Source of the DNA: a virus
Length of the DNA stretch: 29,134 nt
Strand: one strand, 5' to 3'
IMG/VR virus record: IMGVR_UViG_3300047157_000048
Span: 1-29,134 of that record
Positions within the stretch are counted from its first letter, which is position 1; each line of letters begins with the position of its first letter. The position numbers and the translations under genes are program-made. Below, piece by piece: positions 1-9,810 of this stretch. The notes beneath the pieces were generated by a model. The model saw nothing but the letters and a program-made list of their open reading frames with translations, ran no database searches and had not been told where the DNA came from.

Positions 1-123
1 ACAAAAGATAATATAAACAAGAAGTTAAAGATTGCAACAGACAAAGGTGTGATATATAATCTTGATGAGAGGAAAGACGAAGCGTTTGGTAATGAGTTTA
101 ATTACTTAAGTTACGATGTATAA
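1..123 (+). CDS. C-terminal end of an unidentified early protein (partial)
   Basis: The frame starting at base 1 is open to a TAA at 121-123 and gives 40 residues, ending in NYLSYDV. The start lies outside the window. The segment is charged and Lys-rich, with no motif I recognise. It is on the same strand as, and just upstream of, the SSB module, so it is probably the end of a replication or recombination gene; that is inference from position only. Its stop overlaps an ATG at 116-118 in another frame and abuts the unusual open frame 120-284. Confidence 0.55.
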   Translation, partial: TKDNINKKLKIATDKGVIYNLDERKDEAFGNEFNYLSYDV

Positions 124-284
124 AGTCGAGCATCAGACTGCCAAAGAGTCTGAGGATAGACGCAAACAAACAGCTGGAGCTCTCAAAGAGATTAGTACCA
201 GATGACGCAAAGTCTGTTACTTGCAACGGTGTTGTGGTCAGCCGTAATAAAAGAAATGACCTATCAATAAGACTAAAAGGATAA
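120..284 (+). other. Open frame without a normal start codon; possible small gene or frameshift product
   Basis: From the stop at 99-101 this frame is open to a TAA at 282-284. Its product looks protein-like: a basic N-terminal part and a hydrophobic strand-like VTCNGVVVSRN segment, ending RNDLSIRLKG. It contains no ATG, GTG or TTG. An ATG at 116 in the +2 frame opens only a 29-codon peptide (116-205), which would need a +1 shift to enter this frame. The previous gene ends at 123 and would need a -1 shift. Options are a programmed frameshift, a rare start codon, a base lost in sequencing or assembly, or chance. The gap between genes (124-288) otherwise holds only the ribosome binding site of the next gene. 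Confidence 0.3.
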
Positions 285-288
285 CACA

Positions 289-699
289 ATGGATAAACAA
301 CAAGCGTGGGAAAAGATTAAAAGTCTTTGCCCAGACATAGAACCAAACGATAAACTTGCGTGGCAGTTAAAACAAAACAAGCAATGGATATTAAGCAACC
401 AAGCTTGCCAAAGAATTGCTGCTTACAATAAAATTATCGTAACATATAGTGAGCCTAAAGAAATACTAGGCAATATATATCTTAAAGCAACTGCAAAGAA
501 TACTGTAACAGGATTACAAATTGAATCCTTTGGTGAGACTAGCAGTAAGAATACACACAACGCATACCCTTTAGCTATGGCAGAGAAGAGAGCGCATGAT
601 AGAGTCGTTCTTAAATGTGTTGATGTATACTCTACATTCTATAGTGACGTAGAGTCAGACGATTTTAAAAACAACAATGATAACAGGAGCATAAAATGA
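289..699 (+). CDS. Conserved phage protein next to SSB (AMAEKRAxDRVVLK motif), function unknown
   Basis: 136 aa. An AAAGGA ribosome binding site lies just upstream of the ATG. The N-terminal half is a predicted mixed fold (AWEKIKSLCP, then IIVTYSEP and NIYLKATAKN strands). The C-terminal half carries NAYPLAMAEKRAHDRVVLK followed by a FYSDVESDDF stretch. I associate this YPxxMAEKRAxDRxxLK...YSexEaDDF pattern with small phage and prophage proteins that often sit beside single-stranded DNA-binding proteins and may be distantly related to single-strand annealing proteins, but I cannot prove that here. The stop overlaps the SSB start (ATGA), so the two are probably co-translated and may act together on single-stranded DNA. 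Being a real gene is near certain; the function is open. Confidence 0.85.
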   Translation: MDKQQAWEKIKSLCPDIEPNDKLAWQLKQNKQWILSNQACQRIAAYNKIIVTYSEPKEILGNIYLKATAKNTVTGLQIESFGETSSKNTHNAYPLAMAEKRAHDRVVLKCVDVYSTFYSDVESDDFKNNNDNRSIK

Positions 700-1115
700 G
701 TTACTCAGGTACACTTGCAACAACAGAACTAATAGGAAATCTAGGGAATGATCCAGAGATTAAAGAAACAAACAACGGTAAGAAGTATGCCGTACTTTCT
801 ATAGCAACAAAGATTAAGACTGGTGCTAATGATGAAGAAACATTATGGCATAGAGTAGTAGTCTGGAATGAAAGCACAATAGATAAATATATAATTCCAT
901 ATATAAAGAAAGGTGCTAAGCTATACATTAAAGGAGATCTTAAGTACTATAAGATGGACACAGATGATGGTAAAACAATTAAGATGTATAGTGTTGAGCT
1001 GTCATTTGGTGGAGAGATTATGATTCTTGACAAAAAATCTGACGCAAACACAGACACGTCTGCATCAGCACCAGCTATAGAATCAAAGAAACATGATAGT
1101 GATATACCGTTCTAA
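696..1115 (+). CDS. ssb: Single-stranded DNA-binding protein (SSB), OB fold
   Basis: 139 aa. The first ~110 residues have the SSB OB-fold pattern: ATTELIGNLGNDPEIKET near the N-terminus, a central YAVLSIATK strand, LWHRVVVWNE, then IIPYIKKGAKLYIKGDLK. This matches bacterial and phage SSB of the E. coli type. A flexible Asp/Ser-rich linker follows, and the protein ends in DSDIPF, the acidic tip that in SSB family members recruits partner repair and replication proteins. The protein would coat single-stranded DNA during phage replication and recombination. The start overlaps the upstream gene by four bases (ATGA). Two inverted repeats follow the stop codon, so this looks like the last gene of an early transcript. 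Confidence 0.95.
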   Translation: MSYSGTLATTELIGNLGNDPEIKETNNGKKYAVLSIATKIKTGANDEETLWHRVVVWNESTIDKYIIPYIKKGAKLYIKGDLKYYKMDTDDGKTIKMYSVELSFGGEIMILDKKSDANTDTSASAPAIESKKHDSDIPF

Positions 1116-1116
1116 G

Positions 1117-1155
1117 GACTGATAACACTCCATTAAACTTATAAGGTTATCAGTC
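1117..1155 (+). other. Perfect 10-bp inverted repeat just after ssb
   Basis: GACTGATAAC at 1117-1126 is the exact reverse complement of GTTATCAGTC at 1146-1155, with a 19-base spacer. It starts two bases after the ssb stop codon. No T-run follows, so it is not a classic terminator on its own. It could protect the 3' end of the ssb mRNA, act with the terminator downstream, or be a protein-binding operator. Confidence 0.55.
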
Positions 1156-1178
1156 TATCATTGTGTCTTAGAAGTTAT

Positions 1179-1219
1179 TAACCAGAGATTTCGTAACGGC
1201 GATCTCTGGTTATTTTTTT
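1179..1219 (+). terminator. Intrinsic terminator after the ssb module
   Basis: TAACCAGAGAT (1179-1189) pairs perfectly with ATCTCTGGTTA (1202-1212): an 11-bp stem with a 12-base loop that can itself form a short CG pair. It is followed at once by seven T residues (1213-1219). This is a textbook Rho-independent terminator for + strand transcription out of ssb. It lies upstream of the DnaA-like gene, which must therefore be read by read-through or from its own promoter. Confidence 0.9.
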
Positions 1220-1262
1220 AGTGCGTACCAAAAAAAAATATAAATGTTATAAAGGAAACCTT

Positions 1263-1883
1263 ATGTTCAAAAACAAATCACTTAACAAAATTATCAATAA
1301 AGTATTAGAAGATAACAATACTTCATGGGATGAAATCAAAAGCTCAAGACGTACCGAAGGTATAGTCAACGCTAGATTTATATCCTATTACTTATCAAGA
1401 AAATTTACTAACCTATCTTACACACAGATAGGACACAAGTTTAACAAAGATCATTCAACTATAATGCATGGTTGTAAGAAAGCAGAAGCGTTAGATAAAA
1501 ATATTCTTACTTCTTATGTGGATCTTTACCATACTTATCTTGAAGATACAAAAGAAAGTCGTGACCTTCTTGAGGATTCTCAAAGAAATTCTGTTTTGAC
1601 TCTGATGAAGAGTATGGATCAATCACTTGCAGTATTGATTGACCATGTTTCTGCTGAGAAAACCCTTTCTCAACAGCATACTGATCGTAATCTTTATATC
1701 CTTTTAACCGAACTAACGAAGCAACTTTCCCATTTCGTTGTTCTATTTTCTGGATTGCCCAGTTATGACGATGACCAGCAATATACAGATCAGCATCACT
1801 ATTCCAAAGAGAAGCTTTCATCTGAGCATGAAGAGGATTATACTGAGAGTGACCTGGAAAATCGTGACGAGAATCTACACTAA
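1263..1883 (+). CDS. Stand-alone DnaA domain IV-like DNA-binding protein
   Basis: 206 aa from the ATG at 1263, which has AAAGGA six bases upstream. A GTG at 1221 in frame is less likely because it sits at the end of the terminator. Residues ~6-94 match the C-terminal DnaA domain: an IVNARFISYYLSRKFTN helix, YTQIGHKFNKDHSTIMHGCKK (the DnaA signature with its DHST helix-turn-helix), and a last helix near YVDLYHTYLED. The AAA+ domain of DnaA is absent. DnaA domain IV binds DnaA boxes, so the product may bind origins or promoters of host or phage; that is inference. From 1507 on the gene runs antisense to the phosphoesterase gene. The last ~110 residues are low in recognisable structure and may only be a stop-free antisense tail, but the domain IV final helix itself already enters the overlap. 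Confidence 0.8.
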   Translation: MFKNKSLNKIINKVLEDNNTSWDEIKSSRRTEGIVNARFISYYLSRKFTNLSYTQIGHKFNKDHSTIMHGCKKAEALDKNILTSYVDLYHTYLEDTKESRDLLEDSQRNSVLTLMKSMDQSLAVLIDHVSAEKTLSQQHTDRNLYILLTELTKQLSHFVVLFSGLPSYDDDQQYTDQHHYSKEKLSSEHEEDYTESDLENRDENLH

Positions 1884-2544
1884 GACTATACCCATTAGGA
1901 AAATTTAATTTAAACTTTACTTGCCAATCATTAGTAATGCTTTTTGGTTGTGACATCCATGTCATTGCATCTTTATGAAACGGTGTCCAACAGTCATGAT
2001 TACCTCTGATTAGTATAAGAGGATCCATATTGTTTATAAGCCAATGTATAAGAGCGTAGGTCTGTGCCGTTGTAGTCTCTTGCTCAGGGCTACATTTCAA
2101 ACTGAGACGCCCTATCCAATTATTATGAACGTCACCTATAGACGCACCTTTAATAGCTGAGTTAGATTGTATAAGTTTTATATCTTCTCTTAGTCTAGTC
2201 CAGTTACAATAGTTATCATCTATGTGTGGATCTCCCATCCATAGTATACCTATAGGCCCATCAATATTTACTTTAATATCAATCCAATCTTGAGCGTCTT
2301 TTGCTTTAGCTCTTCTTTCGTATCTATCTGTTACAGTCTGTACTAATTCTTCTATGTCCATCTCTTCATTAGGAAGATCTGGTATTTCAAAATCAGGTTG
2401 TAAGTTTTTAGCCTTATGTAATCTTTGCATATAGGTTGCGTATTTTAATCCTAAAGATTCAGCAGCTTCGTATCTGTTGTTGAAACTTTCATCAGCAGTA
2501 AGAACTTCTAACAATTCTTCTTCTGGTACAGGTGGCATAGGCAT
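1507..2544 (-). CDS. Metallophosphoesterase with N-terminal helix-turn-helix
   Basis: 345 aa. The N-terminus (about 8-48) resembles a helix-turn-helix: RYEAAESLGLKYATYMQRLH. The rest is a calcineurin-type metallophosphoesterase with the family metal-ligand motifs in order: GDPHIDD (104-110), GDVHNNW (137-143), GNHDCW (181-186), a DSRHDFPGHSQ block (224-233) and AGHRHNW (256-262). All expected Asp, Asn and His metal ligands are present, so it should be active as a two-metal phosphodiesterase or phosphatase. The substrate is unknown. The HTH could target nucleic acid. It is the last gene of the long - strand operon; its start overlaps the 70-aa gene by one base (TAATG). Its 3' third is antisense to the DnaA-like gene. 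Confidence 0.9.
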   Translation of the reverse strand: MPMPPVPEEELLEVLTADESFNNRYEAAESLGLKYATYMQRLHKAKNLQPDFEIPDLPNEEMDIEELVQTVTDRYERRAKAKDAQDWIDIKVNIDGPIGILWMGDPHIDDNYCNWTRLREDIKLIQSNSAIKGASIGDVHNNWIGRLSLKCSPEQETTTAQTYALIHWLINNMDPLILIRGNHDCWTPFHKDAMTWMSQPKSITNDWQVKFKLNFPNGYSLSVDSRHDFPGHSQYNPLHAQMKASLWNSDADLYIAGHRHNWAIQKIEQRNGKVASLVRLKGYKDYDQYAVEKGFSQQKHGQSILQVIDPYSSSESKQNFFENPQEGHDFLLYLQDKYGKDPHKK

Positions 2545-2756
2545 TAGTTTTTACCACACTTACATTTGTTTAATCGTCTCATCTCTTGTATTGAATCTAT
2601 ACATCCTACAATGAAATGCATATACGCATCAATAGTCATAGGTTTCCAAACAGTTTTATTATTAACACATATCCTTAACTTGTCTGCATAGGGTATAACA
2701 TAAACTTGTTGTTCACCTTCTATTACATCTTCTAAAAAAGTTTCTTGCTTAATCAT
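2544..2756 (-). CDS. Small protein of unknown function with C-terminal CxC
   Basis: 70 aa. No family recognised. It has a mixed sequence with a VYVIPYADKLRICVNN strand pair and a hydrophobic helix around YMHFIVGCIDSI, and it ends NKCKCGKN. The CxC end could be half of a metal site, but there is no second pair. The preceding gene ends eight bases upstream, and the stop overlaps the phosphoesterase ATG by one base (TAATG). It therefore belongs to the same translational unit as the lysis-like genes and the phosphoesterase. Confidence 0.75.
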   Translation of the reverse strand: MIKQETFLEDVIEGEQQVYVIPYADKLRICVNNKTVWKPMTIDAYMHFIVGCIDSIQEMRRLNKCKCGKN

Positions 2757-2764
2757 ATTAGCTC

Positions 2765-3055
2765 CTATTGTTTTTCTAGCTCTGTTTTAATTGTAGCTAC
2801 TTCATCTTTTAACATATCAATCATCATGTCTTGACGTGCATCATCTGGTAAAGAACCCATCTCTCCTCTGGGCCATTTAATTCTAAACTCAGAGTTAAGA
2901 ATAATATCTTTGTCTTGTAGTTCTAACTCATGCTCTAAAAAATTTAATCGTTCTGTTACACCAAAGTAACCATAAACAAGTATCATTGCACCACCAACTA
3001 AACTTACTAAGTTTCTTAATGGTATAGATATTACACTTGAGTCTGATACCTTCAC
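2765..3055 (-). CDS. Small membrane-anchored protein, candidate inner-membrane spanin-like subunit
   Basis: 96 aa. One hydrophobic segment near residues 13-30 (LRNLVSLVGGAMILVYGYFG) is followed by a charged helical region (RLNFLEHELELQDKDI), then a conserved-looking NSEFRIKWPRGEMGSLPDD stretch, and a C-terminal helix. I have seen this FRxKWPRGExGxLPDD pattern in small proteins of marine phages. An N-terminal anchor plus a coiled-coil-like tail would fit an i-spanin, especially beside a holin and a lipoprotein, but the WPRG motif is not typical of spanins. It overlaps the holin gene by four bases (ATGA). Confidence 0.75.
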   Translation of the reverse strand: MKVSDSSVISIPLRNLVSLVGGAMILVYGYFGVTERLNFLEHELELQDKDIILNSEFRIKWPRGEMGSLPDDARQDMMIDMLKDEVATIKTELEKQ

Positions 3056-3489
3056 GATTTTCTCCTCATCATAGCACGTTGACCAAACCAGAAAGAAATT
3101 ATACTAGCCATAATACCGGCATCGTATTCTGTGTAGATCAAATCAATACTCTTGTGTAACTCTATACCATTTTGGTATGATTGCACAATAGCAACAGTCT
3201 TTGCACCTAAGTAACAAAATAAAAATAAATATGTAATGACTGGTCTACAGGTACTAGCAAAAGTTGTAACCCATTTAGCAGAGTGAGTAGCTAGTGTTGA
3301 ATCATGCTTGTATAATCCTTCAGCTTCTTTTCCATCAGCTTCAGCATGAGCAACAGACACTTTATATTTAGCTTGAGCTTCTAATAATGCCAGTTGTTGT
3401 TTGTGTTCTTGTTTCTTTTCAAAAAATCCTAGCACACTTGGTAGAGTACTGGATGTAAAGCCCAAAACTGAGCCGAGTAATGCGATCAT
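3052..3489 (-). CDS. Holin of the three-TM (GTA-type) family
   Basis: 145 aa. The pattern matches the 3-TM holins known from gene transfer agents and many alphaproteobacterial phages: an amphipathic N-terminal helix (LLGSVLGFTSSTLPSVLGFF), a long charged Lys/Gln/Ala helix (about 25-60), then a hydrophobic pair around RPVITYLFLFCYLGAKTVAI and IMASIISFWFGQRAM near the C-terminus, ending in MMRRKS. The ISFWFGxRAM end is the part I recognise best. It would make holes in, or depolarise, the inner membrane at the end of infection. It sits in a group with a membrane protein and a lipoprotein. A ribosome binding site (AGGAGA) lies before the ATG. Confidence 0.8.
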   Translation of the reverse strand: MIALLGSVLGFTSSTLPSVLGFFEKKQEHKQQLALLEAQAKYKVSVAHAEADGKEAEGLYKHDSTLATHSAKWVTTFASTCRPVITYLFLFCYLGAKTVAIVQSYQNGIELHKSIDLIYTEYDAGIMASIISFWFGQRAMMRRKS

Positions 3490-3603
3490 CAGAAAAAATT
3501 CTCCTATAAATAAGCACCAGTACAGTTAAAATTTTGTTTGAATAGTAGAAGATACAGAATTAAAACATTAACTGTATGAGCTTCTGTGTTTGTTTAAATA
3601 CTA
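3490..3603 (-). promoter_or_regulatory. 114-bp intergenic gap with an inverted repeat upstream of the holin
   Basis: This is the longest gene-free stretch in the - strand operon. TACAGTTAA at 3521-3529 and TTAACTGTA at 3568-3576 form a perfect 9-bp inverted repeat with a 38-base AT-rich spacer. No G+C-rich stem with a T-run is seen, so a terminator is not supported. The gap could hold a promoter or operator that times lysis gene expression. I see no convincing -35/-10 pair. Confidence 0.3.
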
Positions 3604-3744
3604 CTAATCTATTTTGTCTGTAGTTTCTATCTTAATTGATATGTTTTTCCCTGTTGGTACATTTGTGCTCACATTTATGTGTGATGATGCACAACCAACA
3701 AAGGTAAACGTACAAATAAATACTACTGCTAATGATTTTTTCAT
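3604..3744 (-). CDS. Small lipoprotein, candidate o-spanin (Rz1-like)
   Basis: 46 aa, easily missed because of its size. MKKSLAVVFICTFTFVGCAS is a clear lipoprotein signal: two Lys, a hydrophobic core, and a lipobox FVGC with Cys18 as the acylation site followed by Ala-Ser-Ser. The mature part is only 29 residues (polar, Thr/Lys-rich, ending TTDKID). A strong GGAGGT ribosome binding site precedes the ATG, which overlaps the stop of the upstream gene (TAATG). Size, lipobox and position beside a holin and a membrane-anchored small protein suggest an outer-membrane spanin subunit. The usual Pro-rich mature region is missing, so the role is inference. Confidence 0.75.
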   Translation of the reverse strand: MKKSLAVVFICTFTFVGCASSHINVSTNVPTGKNISIKIETTDKID

Positions 3745-3953
3745 TAGTTACCTCCAAAATATGTGGATAAAAAATTTGTTAGACCAGCTGATAAACCACC
3801 AGCTGCAAAAATTATTCCAAAGAGTAGTCCTCTACCTCTTGCAACCTGTGCTTCCATTACTAAAAGTCTGTCATTAAGATCTTCCACCTGGTCCGACAAT
3901 CTATTTACTGCTTCAAGAAGTTTGCCCTGTTCTAATGGAGTAAGACCAGACAT
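3744..3953 (-). CDS. Small single-TM protein with coiled coil
   Basis: 69 aa. Residues ~5-40 form a predicted coiled coil (LLEAVNRLSDQVEDLNDRLL). Next comes a basic ARGRG patch and then a hydrophobic segment GLLFGIIFAAGGLSAGL. The end is LSTYFGGN. This layout (helix, then C-terminal TM) fits small phage membrane proteins in lysis cassettes, and it could be a holin-like or spanin-like partner of the downstream lipoprotein. Both ends overlap neighbours by one base (TAATG). A perfect DnaA box consensus is embedded near its 3' end (3762-3770). Confidence 0.75.
   Translation of the reverse strand: MSGLTPLEQGKLLEAVNRLSDQVEDLNDRLLVMEAQVARGRGLLFGIIFAAGGLSAGLTNFLSTYFGGN
3762..3770 (-). promoter_or_regulatory. 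Perfect DnaA-box consensus (TTATCCACA)
   Basis: The - strand reads TTATCCACA, identical to the strong E. coli DnaA box. It lies inside the 3' end of the 69-aa gene, where it encodes Leu-Ser-Thr. A single 9-mer can easily occur by chance in AT-rich DNA of this length. It is listed because the same phage encodes a DnaA domain IV-like protein. Confidence 0.25.
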
Positions 3954-4303
3954 TATTCGTAATCTACCCAGTCATTATTTAATACCCACCCAGTATCAGG
4001 TGTGTATTTATATTTACAACCTTTCCAATCAGAAGGTAAGTCTGTAACATTTTCATAGTAATTATAATCAGATCTTTTTAATTCCATTAACTCTAATATA
4101 ATTTCATTATCTAAATTTTTTATTACTACTTTATCTTCTTGAAAATCTAACTGCTCTTCATCAAGAAAAATAAAAGTACATACATCTTTGTGAACTGTAT
4201 TAATAATAACTTCTTCAGTTTGATTGTTACCTTCAGTATCAATGTAATTATTAACTAGAGTTTCTTCAATATCTTCTTTAGTTTTTGTTAATACTTTAGT
4301 CAT
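3953..4303 (-). CDS. Small protein with CKYxY C-terminal domain (paralogue of the upstream gene)
   Basis: 116 aa, acidic. Residues ~40-75 are strand-rich (VCTFIFLDEEQLDF, KVVIKNL). The C-terminus LPSDWKGCKYKYTPDTGWVL aligns with the end of the next gene upstream (IPEEFMPCKYYYNETDGFVE), sharing P, acidic-aromatic, CKYxY, G-aromatic-V-x-N. The two genes overlap by eight bases (ATGACTAA). Both follow the giant fibre gene directly, which is where fibre-assembly chaperones or fibre-tip accessory proteins are often coded. That role is inference; no known family is recognised. Confidence 0.75.
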   Translation of the reverse strand: MTKVLTKTKEDIEETLVNNYIDTEGNNQTEEVIINTVHKDVCTFIFLDEEQLDFQEDKVVIKNLDNEIILELMELKRSDYNYYENVTDLPSDWKGCKYKYTPDTGWVLNNDWVDYE

Positions 4304-4652
4304 TTACATTCTCCATATCTATTACAACATACTCATCATTCTCAACAAAACCATCTGTTTCATTATAATAGTATTTGCATGGCATAAACTCTTCTGGAAT
4401 ATCCTCATCATTAACAATAAAAATTTCTGTGTTGTTTATGTTTAAATCAGATATTTTAAATGTACTATTAACTGTAATATTATTTTCGTTTTGAATAATA
4501 ATATCAGTGTCATAAAATTTTTCTAAAACTAATCCAGTTATATCTTTATCATAATCGTTTTCTTCACCCCATATTACATCTGGATTATCAGGATGTGGTT
4601 CTCTTGGAACGGTTACTTTTTCTATAACATTTTTATATGTAATTATTTTCAT
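4296..4652 (-). CDS. Small protein with CKYxY C-terminal domain (first of a pair)
   Basis: 118 aa, very acidic and Asn-rich. The N-terminal part has a PREPHPDNPDVIWGEEND loop. The middle is strand-rich (DIIIQNENNITVNSTFKISD). The C-terminal ~35 residues (DIPEEFMPCKYYYNETDGF) match the end of the downstream gene. The whole protein is likely a distant duplicate of its neighbour with diverged N-terminal halves. It starts eight bases after the fibre stop codon. A chaperone or accessory role for the preceding fibre is possible but unproven. Confidence 0.75.
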   Translation of the reverse strand: MKIITYKNVIEKVTVPREPHPDNPDVIWGEENDYDKDITGLVLEKFYDTDIIIQNENNITVNSTFKISDLNINNTEIFIVNDEDIPEEFMPCKYYYNETDGFVENDEYVVIDMENVND

Positions 4653-4660
4653 AATATATC

Positions 4661-9348
<4,688 letters not shown>

Positions 9349-9349
<1 letters not shown>

Positions 9350-9810
9350 TAGTCATCTCCTTTAGGGTGTAAATCTTTTATTTGTTTTATAGTTTCTTTC
9401 CACTTATCTATATCGTGATATATCATATCTAATTGTTCTGGTATGCTTGGGTAATTTAATTTTCTTTCAGCTTTATATCCTAAATTTTCTTTTCTTATTC
9501 TTTGCTCTAGCACACCAGCGTTGTTTCTTGCTATATATATTTCATAACCTGGACTTACTAAACCAATAAAAGGCATTATAATTTCATAACTACTATCTAT
9601 TTTATTTGGACCTATTTGTGATCCATACTCATTATCGCCTAATACTTGTATATAGTAACCATCAACAGAATTATCTAAATTAAATTGTTGATTTTCTTTT
9701 TGTATTTGTGCTTGCTCTTGTTCTATTTCGTACTTTTCTTGTACTAATTTTTGTTGAGCTTCTAAAATATTTTGTCTTTCTTCTATTTGTTGTGCTGTAT
9801 ATTTAGGCAT
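9349..9810 (-). CDS. Small fibre-associated protein with N-terminal coiled coil
   Basis: 153 aa. Residues ~4-47 form a Gln/Glu-rich coiled coil ([14 protein letters not shown]). A middle strand region ([25 protein letters not shown]) follows, and the end has [19 protein letters not shown]. This YPSIxEQLDxxYxDxxxW ending is common in small structural proteins located next to marine phage tail fibres. It lies between the gp17-like fibre and the collagen-like fibre, with one-base TAATG overlaps at both ends. It may join or cap fibres; that is inference. Confidence 0.8.

Noticed and set aside
98-289. 63-codon open frame on the - strand at the left edge
   Set aside because: It is antisense to the + strand early genes, has no ribosome binding site, and its Leu/Ser-rich product looks like an antisense translation.
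1221-1262. GTG start at 1221 for the DnaA-like gene
   Set aside because: It sits directly after the terminator T-run and has no ribosome binding site, whereas ATG at 1263 has AAAGGA at a good distance.
3614-3877. 87-codon + strand open frame in the lysis region
   Set aside because: It is antisense to the small lipoprotein and the 69-aa membrane protein, which have strong ribosome binding sites and signal/TM features.
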